Positions 52,405 through 60,808 of a stretch of DNA of 64,000 nucleotides are shown here, in pieces. The position numbers and the translations under genes were made by a program. Position 1 is the first letter of the stretch; each line of letters starts with the position of its first letter. The stretch lies in NCBI GenBank assembly GCA_946480475.1, contig CAMLJM010000007.1, positions 21,408-85,407 of the forward strand, given 5' to 3'. The DNA is from an uncultured Alphaproteobacteria bacterium (GTDB lineage Bacteria; Pseudomonadota; Alphaproteobacteria; Micavibrionales; Micavibrionaceae). The notes below the pieces were generated by a model. That model was not told where the DNA came from, searched no databases, and worked only from the letters and a program-made list of their open reading frames with translations.

Positions 52405-53654
52405 TACACACGCACCCCATAAAGCTTGCCGCCTTCAAAACGACTGATTTGAATGTCATGAAGATCGCCCTGCGCGGCTGTAAAATCAAGGTGCACTTCA
52501 GCAAAATGTTCAGTACGCCCCAAGCCATTCTGCTCAACGATCACCTGGCGCTTACTACCTAAATGGGCATTCATGAATTTATCCAGCTGCTTCTCGCCCA
52601 GATCACGCAGGCGCGCTGCCCGTTCCTTACGAATTGACGGCTCTACCTGCGGCATGCGCGCGGCGGGCGTACCTTCGCGCTCGGAATAAGGGAATACATG
52701 CAGGAATGTCAGGTCGCATTCCTCGACGATCTTTAATGTGTTGGAGAACATCTCTTCGGTTTCAGTGGGGAAACCCGCAATAATATCGGCGCCGAAGGCC
52801 ATGTCTGGACGCAAGCTGCGCGCACGCTTGCAAACATCAATGACATCCTGACGCAGGTGGCGGCGCTTCATGCGTTTTAAGGTCATATCATCGCCTGCCT
52901 GGAGACTCAGGTGAAGGTGCGGCATCAATCTAGGTTCATGTTCGATCAGGTGCCAAAGGTCATCATCGATTTCAACCGGATCCAATGAAGACAGTCGTAC
53001 ACGCGGTAGTTCCGGTACCAGAGCCAGCACACGACGGATCATCTGTCCTAATGTCGGATTACCCGGCAGATCGTGGCCATAAGAGGTGACATCCACACCG
53101 GTGAAGACGATTTCCTTATATCCGGCATTCACCAGATGACGTACCTGCTCAACAATTACACCAATAGCGACCGAACGTGAATTGCCCCGGCCATAAGGAA
53201 TAATGCAGAAAGTGCAGCGATGATCACAGCCATTCTGAACCTGCAGGAAGGCGCGCGTGTGCCCTTCAAAACCATCAACCAGATGGCTTGCGGTTTCTTT
53301 CACCGCCATGATGTCATTGACAATAACTTTCTCTTCCGGTGGTGCGCCCCAGGTTTCGGGTTTGAGTTTCAGGTCATTACCAATGACCTGATCAACCTCG
53401 GCCATGCCGCCGAAACCTTGTGGATCAATCTGGGCTGCACAGCCCGTCACGATAATCCGGGCATCAGGGTTTTCGCGGCGGGCGCGGCGAATGGCCTGCT
53501 TGGCCTGACGCTCCGCCTCTTTTGTAACTGAACATGTATTAAAAATGATGGCGTTTTCGATTCCTGCATTCTTCGCATGCGCGCGCATAACCTCCGACTC
53601 ATAGGTGTTGAGTCGGCATCCAAACGTCACCAATTGCGGATCTTTTGCAGTCAC
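52404..53654 (-). CDS. mtaB: tRNA t6A37 methylthiotransferase MtaB
   Basis: A radical-SAM methylthiotransferase that adds the 2-methylthio group to t6A at position 37 of ANN-reading tRNAs. UPF0004 N-terminal domain (TFGCRLNTYES, NTCSVTKEAE, GCAAQ), radical-SAM cysteines CDHRCTFC and the C-terminal TRAM segment are visible. Length (416) fits MtaB rather than MiaB. The start is GTG with AAGGA nine bases upstream. In many Alphaproteobacteria mtaB lies between dapF and ftsY, as here but with the rib genes inserted. Confidence 0.95.
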   Translation of the reverse strand: MTAKDPQLVTFGCRLNTYESEVMRAHAKNAGIENAIIFNTCSVTKEAERQAKQAIRRARRENPDARIIVTGCAAQIDPQGFGGMAEVDQVIGNDLKLKPETWGAPPEEKVIVNDIMAVKETASHLVDGFEGHTRAFLQVQNGCDHRCTFCIIPYGRGNSRSVAIGVIVEQVRHLVNAGYKEIVFTGVDVTSYGHDLPGNPTLGQMIRRVLALVPELPRVRLSSLDPVEIDDDLWHLIEHEPRLMPHLHLSLQAGDDMTLKRMKRRHLRQDVIDVCKRARSLRPDMAFGADIIAGFPTETEEMFSNTLKIVEECDLTFLHVFPYSEREGTPAARMPQVEPSIRKERAARLRDLGEKQLDKFMNAHLGSKRQVIVEQNGLGRTEHFAEVHLDFTAAQGDLHDIQISRFEGGKLYGVRV

Positions 53655-53921
53655 ATCTAAATCCTTGGAAAAGCTGACTTATCTTATTTCAAGATTCTGT
53701 CAAAGCCAATCTTTTTCCTGCGTATCAAAAGACATTCGAAATGTTTTAATCCCAGCAGGAATAAATAGCATTAAATTATAATTTTCAACAACTTATCTGC
53801 CTACAAATCTGTAACAAATGAGCCTGAAAACACCACTTTGGCGGCTCTAATTCTGCACCTTCCCCACCTATCATTTTACACATGGCACCTCATAAGGCCT
53901 CGCGAGAAAGGAGTAACGACT
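53655..53921. other. 267-base divergent intergenic region
   Basis: Between mtaB and the small gene at 53922. It is AT-rich in its middle (about 53,700-53,820). No gene, hairpin or clear promoter hexamer pair is claimed. Confidence 0.4.
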
Positions 53922-54188
53922 ATGTTCATCGATCATCCTGACATCCATTTTGCTCAGTTATTGGAAGAAACGGATTTCCAAGGAACCGCGACAAGGATCC
54001 TGCTGTTGGAAACAGATATAACTCTGGCGCCAGCTCAGAAGCTGCATCAGGACGGTCGCTCCGAGAACCTCGTGAGCTACCTTGAATACCTCTACATGCT
54101 GAGGGATGAAGGTTTTATCGAATGTGATGCCATCGCTATCCGTGATCGTAACGGACGCACATATATGCATTGCAAATGCGATGCATAA
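53922..54188 (+). CDS. Small hypothetical protein, paralog A
   Basis: An 88-residue acidic protein behind a strong AAAGGAG ribosome site. The motif RILLLETDITL followed by a helix (VSYLEYLYMLRDEG) and D-x-I-x-I-RD is shared with the next gene. No family is recognised. Its stop codon is inside the first copy of a 22-base tandem repeat. Confidence 0.65.
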   Translation: MFIDHPDIHFAQLLEETDFQGTATRILLLETDITLAPAQKLHQDGRSENLVSYLEYLYMLRDEGFIECDAIAIRDRNGRTYMHCKCDA

Positions 54189-54219
54189 ATAGACCTAATG
54201 CGATGCATAAATAGACCTA
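54176..54219. repeat. Perfect 22-base tandem duplication
   Basis: ATGCGATGCATAAATAGACC plus TA occurs twice back to back (54176-54197 and 54198-54219). The first copy holds the last codons and TAA stop of the gene at 53922, so the second copy gives a spare stop just after it. Confidence 0.85.
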
Positions 54220-54241
54220 ACGCCACAAAGAGGAGACCAAC

Positions 54242-54520
54242 ATGACTTTTAACAGACACCCGCATATTTCGGCCCTGCACATGGTACGTCGCTCCGACAA
54301 TCAAACAGGGAAAGAAGAGAAGATTCTGGTCCTTGAGACCGATATAAACCTGCCTAAAGCAGGTGAAGAATGTGACGATATGAACTTGTATATGGTGCTG
54401 CGCCAACTAGAGCGCCTGCGTGAGGACGTAGAGAGCACATACGGTAAATTTCACGTTGTTGAAATCCGCAGCACGAATGACAACAAACGTCTGCCTGAGA
54501 CAAATAACTATTTGCAGTAA
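54242..54520 (+). CDS. Small hypothetical protein, paralog B
   Basis: A 92-residue protein with GAGGAG upstream of its ATG. It shares KILVLETDINL, a Leu-rich helix (LYMVLRQLERLRED) and VVEIRS with the preceding gene. The terminator at 54554 follows. No family is recognised. Confidence 0.65.
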   Translation: MTFNRHPHISALHMVRRSDNQTGKEEKILVLETDINLPKAGEECDDMNLYMVLRQLERLREDVESTYGKFHVVEIRSTNDNKRLPETNNYLQ

Positions 54521-54553
54521 GAAATGAGAACCTAGAGAGACAGTTCCTTAAGA

Positions 54554-54586
54554 ATCCCCCTGCTGAAATATGCAGGGGGTTTTCTT
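54554..54586 (+). terminator. Rho-independent terminator after the small paralogs
   Basis: CCCCCTGC and GCAGGGGG close an 8-base loop and TTTTCTT follows. It touches the dapF stop on the other strand. Confidence 0.8.
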
Positions 54587-55412
54587 ATGCGGCCCTTAAA
54601 ACACCTTCATAAACGCGTGTTGCCGGACCTGTCATCAGGATATGACTATCCTCACTGCGCCATTCCATGAACAGGCTGCCGCCATCAAGGACGATTTCCG
54701 CTTTGCGCCCCGTCAGTCCCCGGCGTGCGGCAGCCACTATTGTCGCGCACGCACCAGAACCACAGGCCTGTGTTACGCCTGTGCCACGTTCCCATACACG
54801 CACCCGGATTTTCTCAGGCGATAATATTTGCGCGAATTCTACGTTCGTGCGCTCAGGAAACAGCACGTGATTTTCTACCTCCGGCCCCAGCTTTTCCAGT
54901 TCAACTTTCATCACATCATCGACAAAGAAAATGGTATGCGGATTACCCACATTCACAGCCACAGGGTCATTCATGGTTTGGCGACCATGCATTATGCCCA
55001 GATTCAAAGTATCACATTCCTGGGATAATGGAATTTCCTGCCATTTTGTGCGGGGCACACCCATATCCACCTGAATAAGTCCGCCATCAACAATGCGGCT
55101 TGGCAGCAAACCCGCCACGGTTTCAATGATGCATTCGCTCAGATTATTCCGGCTCATATAAAGGGATGCCACACAGCGTGTCCCATTCCCGCAGGCCTGC
55201 GCCTCCGATCCATCAGGGTTATATATGCGCATAAAAATATTGGCTTTGGGATTCATGGGCTTTTCCATGACCAACACCTGATCACACCCCACGCCGCGGC
55301 GGCGATCCGCAATTTTCCGGGCCATATCGGGGGTAACAGCACCGCCTGCCGTAACGTCTATCACAGCGAAATCATTACCCAGACCATGCATTTTGATAAA
55401 ACTTGTTGGCAT
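54585..55412 (-). CDS. dapF: Diaminopimelate epimerase
   Basis: DapF interconverts LL- and meso-diaminopimelate for lysine and peptidoglycan. The 275-residue protein has the two catalytic cysteines in ACGNGTRC and TQACGSGAC, and the start FIKMHGLGNDFAVID. Length fits. It is separated from its usual neighbour mtaB by the two small plus-strand genes. Confidence 0.97.
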   Translation of the reverse strand: MPTSFIKMHGLGNDFAVIDVTAGGAVTPDMARKIADRRRGVGCDQVLVMEKPMNPKANIFMRIYNPDGSEAQACGNGTRCVASLYMSRNNLSECIIETVAGLLPSRIVDGGLIQVDMGVPRTKWQEIPLSQECDTLNLGIMHGRQTMNDPVAVNVGNPHTIFFVDDVMKVELEKLGPEVENHVLFPERTNVEFAQILSPEKIRVRVWERGTGVTQACGSGACATIVAAARRGLTGRKAEIVLDGGSLFMEWRSEDSHILMTGPATRVYEGVLRAA

Positions 55413-55484
55413 TCGGCCCTCTTTTTCCTAAAGTCTCTGTCTAAAGACTATAAATAGAAACAATAAAAAATAAAGAGACAGGGA

Positions 55485-56201
55485 ATGACCAATCCATTGA
55501 AACCGGCTTTTGACCGGGCACGTCGCCATAAGCCGAAAACCGAACATTACGCCCTGCCCCTACAGGACCTGGCCAATCTGTTTGATCTTTTGAACAGCAA
55601 ATACAACACCAAACCCAGTTACTGGCCCAGCGTGTTCACGCCGCTGAAAGGCAACTCATGGAGCAACCCCGGCCATACCCTGGCTTATTTTACTAGTCTG
55701 AAAGAGAAAGTATACATCAAGGGCAGCCCCGATGATCCTGACAATGCCCATACTTATCCGGCATCACCTGGCGTGCTTTACTCTGAACATTATAAATTTT
55801 GGAAAAAGAAAACATTCGGCCTTGTTATCCAGCAACGTATTCCTCTGAATGACAAAGGTTTACATGACAAAAAGCTCCTGGATACAACGCCGCCAGTTTT
55901 TGGGATTGAAGGCATCAGAGATGATCGCGATCCCGCTACTGACAAATTTTACGTTCATAAGCTCATTCTACCTGTATTCAAGGACAATAAGGTCGTCGGC
56001 AGCCAAATTCTCAAGGCCGCCGATCTTCACCCTGAAGTTATTGAGCGGGCCCTGCTTTATGGCCGTTTATGCACGTTTGAACTGCTGACTAAACGTACCC
56101 TGAGCGCCAAGCGTAACTGGGATTTAGTGCAAGGCTTTGATTTAAAAAGATTTCCAGCCCCCTGGAAGCCTCAGCCCCCGCAAAAAGCCATACCCGTCTG
56201 A
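55485..56201 (+). CDS. Hypothetical protein of 238 residues
   Basis: A soluble basic protein starting after AGGGA. The N-terminal third is polar (HKPKTEHYALPLQDLANLFDLL). Aromatic and Pro/Lys-rich segments follow. No family is recognised. It is divergent from dapF and separated from ffh by a palindromic repeat. Confidence 0.65.
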   Translation: MTNPLKPAFDRARRHKPKTEHYALPLQDLANLFDLLNSKYNTKPSYWPSVFTPLKGNSWSNPGHTLAYFTSLKEKVYIKGSPDDPDNAHTYPASPGVLYSEHYKFWKKKTFGLVIQQRIPLNDKGLHDKKLLDTTPPVFGIEGIRDDRDPATDKFYVHKLILPVFKDNKVVGSQILKAADLHPEVIERALLYGRLCTFELLTKRTLSAKRNWDLVQGFDLKRFPAPWKPQPPQKAIPV

Positions 56202-56293
56202 TTGGCGGTTTTGCTTGACTTCTTAAGCCTAAACCCCTATTTTCCCATCAAATTTCACGAACACTGTTAATTATATCAGTGCTCTCGGGTACA

Positions 56294-56323
56294 CCGCAGT
56301 CGGCGAATTTACGCTCACTGCGG
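56294..56323. repeat. Short inverted repeat upstream of the palindromic element
   Basis: CCGCAGT (56294-56300) and ACTGCGG (56317-56323) with a 16-base spacer. It lies just ahead of the REP-like element. Confidence 0.35.
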
Positions 56324-56334
56324 CAGTTCTCCAT

Positions 56335-56403
56335 TGTCATCCCGGCGAAGGCCGGGATCCAGTGAAACGGTAAAACAGATTCCGGCTTACGCCGGAATGA
56401 CGA
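56335..56403. repeat. REP-like palindromic element before ffh
   Basis: Two GC-rich hairpins, CCCGGC/GCCGGG at 56341-56356 and TTCCGGC/GCCGGAA at 56380-56397, joined by about 23 bases. The outer ends TGTCAT and ATGACG are also inverted. It looks like the repeated extragenic palindromes of many Proteobacteria. It ends only 12 bases before the ffh ATG, so it lies in the ffh leader. Confidence 0.75.
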
Positions 56404-56415
56404 AGAAAGAAACGA

Positions 56416-57870
56416 ATGTTTGAGTCTCTAGGACAAAAACTCGGCAAGGTATTCACGGGGTTGCGCGGCAAAGGCGCCCTGAAGGAAGATGATGTCAACG
56501 ACGCCATGCGCGAAATCCGCGTGGCGTTGCTTGAGGCTGACGTGGCCCTGCCCGTGGTCAAAACATTCATTGAAAATGTAAAGACGAAAGCCATCGGCCA
56601 GGAAGTTATTGCTTCCGTTACACCGGCACAACAGGTTGTCAAAATTGTTCACGATGCCCTCGTCGAAATGCTGGGCAGTGAAACATCGGACCTGAAATTC
56701 ACCACACCACCATCCGTCTACCTGATGGTGGGTCTGCAAGGTTCCGGTAAAACTACCAGCACCGCGAAAATTGCGCGCATGCTGTCCGAGAAGCAACGCC
56801 AGAAAGTGCTGATGGCGTCTCTAGACGTTTACCGCCCTGCAGCGCAGGAGCAACTGCGCCAACTGGGTGAGCAAAACAAGATTGCGACACTGCCGATCGT
56901 TCAGGGCGAAAAGCCGGAAGCGATTACCAAGCGTGCACTGGAAGCTGGCCGTCTTGAAGGTTTCGATGTAGTTATCCTTGATACCGCCGGTCGTCTCGCT
57001 ATCGATGAAGAGATGATGGCCGAGGTGGCGCTGGTCCATGATCTGGCAAAACCTGTTGAAACGCTGCTTGTTGCTGATGCGATGACAGGTCAGGACGCAG
57101 TGAATGTCGCCAAAGCGTTCGAAGACAAAGTGGGCCTGACAGGTATTATATTGACCCGTGTTGACGGTGATGCTCGTGGCGGCGCTGCGCTGTCGATGAA
57201 GGCTGTTACCGGCAAACCGGTTAAATTCCTAGGTACTGGTGAAAAATCGGATGCGCTGGAGCCTTTCCATCCTGATCGTATTGCAGGGCGCATCCTGGGT
57301 ATGGGTGACGTTGTTTCCCTCGTTGAAAAAGCAATTGAAACGGTTGATCAGGATGCCGCCGAAGAAATGGCGCGTAAATTCCAGAAAGGTCAATTTGACT
57401 TCAATGACCTGCTGACCCAAATGCGTCAGATGGACAAAATGGGCGGCATTCAAAGCCTGGTTAAAATGCTGCCGGGTCTGGGGGACCTTGCTTCCAAGCT
57501 GGATGAAGCCGGTGTTGACGACAAGATCGTCAAGCGTCAGGAAGCCATCATCCTGTCTATGACCAAAGAAGAACGCAGCAAGCCTGATATTCTGAATGCT
57601 TCACGCAAGCGCCGCATCGCCGAAGGCTGCGGCATGACCGTGCAGGACGTAAACAAGCTTTATAAGCAACTGCAACAGATGCAGACCATGATGAAGCGCA
57701 TGAAGAAAATGGGTATGGGCAAAATGGCGGGCATGATGTCCGGCATGATGAATGACAAAGATCAGGAAATTATGGCTGAACGCATGAAGGCGAACGGCCT
57801 CAAAGGTTTTCAAAACGCATTGCCGGGATCAGACTTCCTGGGCGCCAATCCGTTTTTGAAGAAAAAATAA
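56416..57870 (+). CDS. ffh: Signal recognition particle protein Ffh
   Basis: Ffh binds signal sequences and 4.5S RNA and delivers ribosomes to FtsY. The 484-residue protein has the N domain, G domain (GLQGSGKTTSTAKIA, DTAGRLAIDEEM, TRVDGDARGGAAL) and the Met-rich M domain from about residue 300 (MKRMKKMGMGKMAGMM). No 4.5S RNA gene was recognised in the window. The ribosome site is weak (GAAAGAAA), and a REP-like element precedes it. Confidence 0.97.
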   Translation: MFESLGQKLGKVFTGLRGKGALKEDDVNDAMREIRVALLEADVALPVVKTFIENVKTKAIGQEVIASVTPAQQVVKIVHDALVEMLGSETSDLKFTTPPSVYLMVGLQGSGKTTSTAKIARMLSEKQRQKVLMASLDVYRPAAQEQLRQLGEQNKIATLPIVQGEKPEAITKRALEAGRLEGFDVVILDTAGRLAIDEEMMAEVALVHDLAKPVETLLVADAMTGQDAVNVAKAFEDKVGLTGIILTRVDGDARGGAALSMKAVTGKPVKFLGTGEKSDALEPFHPDRIAGRILGMGDVVSLVEKAIETVDQDAAEEMARKFQKGQFDFNDLLTQMRQMDKMGGIQSLVKMLPGLGDLASKLDEAGVDDKIVKRQEAIILSMTKEERSKPDILNASRKRRIAEGCGMTVQDVNKLYKQLQQMQTMMKRMKKMGMGKMAGMMSGMMNDKDQEIMAERMKANGLKGFQNALPGSDFLGANPFLKKK

Positions 57871-57904
57871 TCGGTTTAACTAAGGCTACTAAAGGAGAAA
57901 CACT

Positions 57905-58351
57905 ATGGCCCTCAAACTGAGAATGTCCCGTCAAGGACGCAAAAACCTGCCTTTCTATCACATCGTTGTAGCTGACAGCCGCGCCGCACGTGATGGCAAG
58001 TTCGTTGAAAAAGTAGGCGTATACGATCCTCGCCTGCCAAACGACAGCGACAAGCGCGTTGTCCTGAACGCTGAGCGTGTAAAATACTGGCTGAGCCAAG
58101 GCGCTCAACCATCCGAGCGCGTTGCTATTTTCCTGGGTAAAGCAGGTCTGGCACCTGTTCCAGCACAATTCAACCGTCCGAAAAAATCTGCACCTAAGCA
58201 GAAAACAGTTGCACGCCTGGAAGAGAAAGCCGCTAAGAAAGAAGCTGCCGCTGAAGCCGCACGTGCTGCTGAAGAGGAAGCCAAAGCCGCTGCCGCCGCT
58301 CCGAAAGAAGAGCCCGCTGCAGAAGCTCCTGCTGAAACACCAGCAGAATAA
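57905..58351 (+). CDS. rpsP: 30S ribosomal protein S16, with extended C-terminus
   Basis: S16 assembles early into the 30S subunit. The first 80 residues are the S16 core (MALKLRMSRQGRKNLPFYHI, RAARDGKFVEKVGVYDP). The last ~60 residues are an Ala/Glu/Lys/Pro-rich disordered tail, as in many Alphaproteobacteria. An AAAGGAG site precedes the ATG. It begins the rpsP-rimM-trmD run. Confidence 0.97.
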   Translation: MALKLRMSRQGRKNLPFYHIVVADSRAARDGKFVEKVGVYDPRLPNDSDKRVVLNAERVKYWLSQGAQPSERVAIFLGKAGLAPVPAQFNRPKKSAPKQKTVARLEEKAAKKEAAAEAARAAEEEAKAAAAAPKEEPAAEAPAETPAE

Positions 58352-58371
58352 TCGTATAGACGGATATTTAT

Positions 58372-58893
58372 ATGACGCACCCGTCCGCAAAACGCATATG
58401 CCTTGGAGAAATATCCACGGCACATGGCGTGCGCGGGCTGGTGCGTATCCGTATGTACGGGGATGACCCCCAGGCCTTTTCCGCCTATGGCCCCCTCTTC
58501 ACTTCTGAAACCGGTGATAAAACCCTCACTGTTAAAATGAAGAATGCGGCCAATAAGTTCTGGATCGCTGAAGTTGAAGGCGTTTCTGATCGCAATGCTG
58601 CCGAAGCATTGCGCGGTACCAAGCTCTGGATCGAACGCAGCAAGCTGCCCGAGACAGAAAGCGATGATGAGTTCTATTATGAAGATCTTATCGGCATGGT
58701 TGTGCGCACTGAAGCCGATGGCGAAGTGGGTGCTGTCGTTGCCGTTGATAATTTTGGCGCCGGAGATTTACTGGAAGTAAAGCCGCCTATGGGCGCTACT
58801 TTCTATATACCCTTCGCCGATGAATATATCGTCGAAGTCAATATGCCCGCCGGCGTGATCACAGCAATCATTCCAGAAGGGTTGCGTGATTAA
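58372..58893 (+). CDS. rimM: Ribosome maturation factor RimM
   Basis: RimM binds S19 and helps 30S assembly. The 173-residue protein has the N-terminal RimM domain (GEISTAHGVRGLVRIR) and PRC-barrel (DEFYYEDLIGMVV, FYIPFADEYI). Length fits. It ends 1 base before the trmD start. Confidence 0.95.
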   Translation: MTHPSAKRICLGEISTAHGVRGLVRIRMYGDDPQAFSAYGPLFTSETGDKTLTVKMKNAANKFWIAEVEGVSDRNAAEALRGTKLWIERSKLPETESDDEFYYEDLIGMVVRTEADGEVGAVVAVDNFGAGDLLEVKPPMGATFYIPFADEYIVEVNMPAGVITAIIPEGLRD

Positions 58894-58894
58894 C

Positions 58895-59593
58895 ATGGCA
58901 TGGCACGTCAATCTCCTGACCTTGTTTCCTGAAATGTTTCCTGGCCCGCTGGGCCAGACGATTGCAGGCCGCGCCCTTGAAAAGGGTATATGGTCATTCA
59001 ATGCCATTAACATTCGTGACTTTGCCGAAGACAAGCACAAGACTGTCGATGACACACCCTTCGGCGGCGGTGCGGGCATGGTGATGCGTGCTGATATCAT
59101 TGAGAAAGCACTGCTGTCCCTGCCCCCTACAACCAGGAAAATTTACATGAGCCCGCGTGGGAGCGTGCTGAATCAGCGCATGGTCGAAGAACTCTCACAG
59201 GTTGATGGCATTACTATCCTTTGTGGCCGTTACGAAGGCGTTGATCAACGTATCCTTGATGCCTATGACTTTGAAGAAGTCAGCATTGGTGATTACGTTC
59301 TATCTGGCGGTGAACCCGCTGCCATGATTCTGATGGATGCCTGCATCCGCCTGTTGCCCGGCGTGATGGGTAACGATGAAACCCCATCAGAAGAAAGCTT
59401 CTCCACCGGCGCTGATGGCTTGCTGGAATATCCGCATTACACCCGCCCTGCCGAATGGACCACGGCTGATGGCCGCACGTTTGCCGTGCCCGAAATCCTG
59501 CGCTCCGGCGATCATGGTAAAGTTGCCAAATGGCGGAAAGAACAAAGCGCGCAACTTACCGCCGCGCGCCGTCCTGATCTGATTAAGCGTTAG
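58895..59593 (+). CDS. trmD: tRNA (guanine37-N1)-methyltransferase
   Basis: TrmD is the knotted (SPOUT) SAM-dependent enzyme that makes m1G37. It shows LLTLFPEMFPGPL, GGGAGMVMR, CGRYEGVDQR and the knot GDYVLSGGEPAAM. The ATG at 58895 gives 232 residues; a GTG nine bases upstream is in frame but not needed. Confidence 0.97.
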   Translation: MAWHVNLLTLFPEMFPGPLGQTIAGRALEKGIWSFNAINIRDFAEDKHKTVDDTPFGGGAGMVMRADIIEKALLSLPPTTRKIYMSPRGSVLNQRMVEELSQVDGITILCGRYEGVDQRILDAYDFEEVSIGDYVLSGGEPAAMILMDACIRLLPGVMGNDETPSEESFSTGADGLLEYPHYTRPAEWTTADGRTFAVPEILRSGDHGKVAKWRKEQSAQLTAARRPDLIKR

Positions 59594-59609
59594 TAAGCTT
59601 CTATATAGT

Positions 59610-60059
59610 TTATTGCGGCAACGGAGGCGGCAGGAAAGTATGAGCACGCTCTGTATGGTAACGTGCCTCTGTTGCCATATCCTGATAATAGGCTTTCTTA
59701 GGATGTTTTTCATCAATTGTCAGGTTATGGTCAATGGCATTAAAGCATTCCGTTGTTGCCCACTTGTACGCTGTGGTATCTGGCACTCCATGGAGTTCAG
59801 GACCATGCACACAATTATCAATCACGGCTTGGCCAATAATCATATCGCTTTCCACCGCACGAGCAACACGACGCGCTAGATTAAATGTTGCTTTCGTACA
59901 ATTCATGGCCTCTTGATCCGTCATGCCGGACGGCTTATGACAGGCTTTATCAACAGCAGCCCCAGCTCTTTCAACTTTCTGCTCGTCCGAATTGTAAAAT
60001 GCCAAAGCGGCAGCACCGCATAAAAGCCCAACTGTGGCCGTTGTTTTCAATGCTTTCAT
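59610..60059 (-). CDS. Exported small protein on the opposite strand between trmD and rplS
   Basis: A 149-residue protein with an N-terminal hydrophobic helix (TATVGLLCGAAALAFY) and a soluble domain with four cysteines (ACHKP, NCTKA, NCVHG, ECFN), which may form two disulfides in the periplasm. No family is recognised. It interrupts the usual trmD-rplS adjacency. Confidence 0.65.
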   Translation of the reverse strand: MKALKTTATVGLLCGAAALAFYNSDEQKVERAGAAVDKACHKPSGMTDQEAMNCTKATFNLARRVARAVESDMIIGQAVIDNCVHGPELHGVPDTTAYKWATTECFNAIDHNLTIDEKHPKKAYYQDMATEARYHTERAHTFLPPPLPQ

Positions 60060-60146
60060 AGTCTTACACCTTTAGTAACCGGTTAAATAATTATGGAAAT
60101 AATCTACAAGCTTTTTCCTGATTTTGCAAATACTTCTTGCTTAAAA

Positions 60147-60255
60147 ATGGCAAAAAAGCTAGAAAAACCGCGTGTTGGAACGGGTGTTCCAGCCAACCCA
60201 TGAAAAAGATAACCGAACCGCCGGGGGCTTACCCCTGATACCGGGTTCACTAAAA
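60147..60255 (+). promoter_or_regulatory. Structured leader of rplS, with a possible 18-residue ORF
   Basis: GTT-GGAAC (60174-60181) pairs with GTTCC and AAC (60186-60197), with a bulge. A GGGG/CCCC hairpin-like set follows at about 60,225. An 18-codon frame from ATG 60147 reads through the first hairpin. Ribosomal protein leaders often bind their own protein; nothing more is known here. Confidence 0.35.
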
Positions 60256-60267
60256 AGGGCTAACGCT

Positions 60268-60675
60268 ATGAATATATTACAAAAATTTGAAGCAAAACAG
60301 CTTCAGAAATACGCCACCAAAAAGATCCCTGCTTTCGCACCGGGCGACACTGTAAAAGTGAACGTTCTTGTCCGCGAAGGTACAGGTGACGCGGCCCGCG
60401 AACGTACCCAGGCTTACGAAGGCGTCTGCATCGCCCGTGGTGGTCACGGCATCAATGCCAGCTTCACAGTCCGTAAAATCAGCTATGGCGAAGGCGTTGA
60501 GCGTGTATTCCCGCTTTATAGCCCACGTATCGAAAGCATCGAACTGATCCGTCGCGGTTCTGTCCGCCGCGCGAAACTGTACTATCTGCGCGATCGTCGC
60601 GGTAAGTCTGCCCGTATCGCCGAGAAAACAGGCGGCTGGGCAGCTAACCAGGATGCGCAGGACAAAGGCGAATAA
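60268..60675 (+). CDS. rplS: 50S ribosomal protein L19
   Basis: L19 lies at the subunit interface. The 135-residue protein has the core [31 protein letters not shown] and [22 protein letters not shown] precedes the ATG at 60268; upstream in-frame codons are leader. Its terminators follow. Confidence 0.97.
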   Translation: MNILQKFEAKQLQKYATKKIPAFAPGDTVKVNVLVREGTGDAARERTQAYEGVCIARGGHGINASFTVRKISYGEGVERVFPLYSPRIESIELIRRGSVRRAKLYYLRDRRGKSARIAEKTGGWAANQDAQDKGE

Positions 60676-60679
60676 GAAG

Positions 60680-60697
60680 GGGGCGAATAATCGCCCC
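60680..60697 (+). other. Hairpin directly after rplS
   Basis: GGGGCGA, ATAA, TCGCCCC: a perfect 7-bp stem. No T-run follows. It is the first of three hairpins. Confidence 0.5.
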
Positions 60698-60712
60698 TGT
60701 ATAAGAATTCAA

Positions 60713-60746
60713 AAAAAAGCGCAGTAGATACTGCGCTTTTTTCTTT
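60713..60746. terminator. Bidirectional terminator between rplS and the opposite small operon
   Basis: AAAAAGCGCAGT, loop AGAT, ACTGCGCTTTTT with long A/T runs on both flanks. It can stop rplS transcripts and those coming from 61308. Confidence 0.88.
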
Positions 60747-60760
60747 CTATGAATAAGCTA

Positions 60761-60793
60761 GCAGCCCTTCAAAAGGGCTGCCGCGTTTTCTTT
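60761..60793 (+). terminator. Third hairpin after rplS
   Basis: GCAGCCCTT (60761-60769) and AAGGGCTGC (60773-60781) close a CAA loop; CGCGTTTTCTTT follows. A possible second terminator on the plus strand. Confidence 0.5.
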
Positions 60794-60808
60794 AAAAAAA
60801 TTAATTCC

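Noticed and set aside
57905..58351. S16 tail as a foreign fusion
   Set aside because: Ala/Glu-rich S16 tails are common in Alphaproteobacteria, so this is not a novel fusion.
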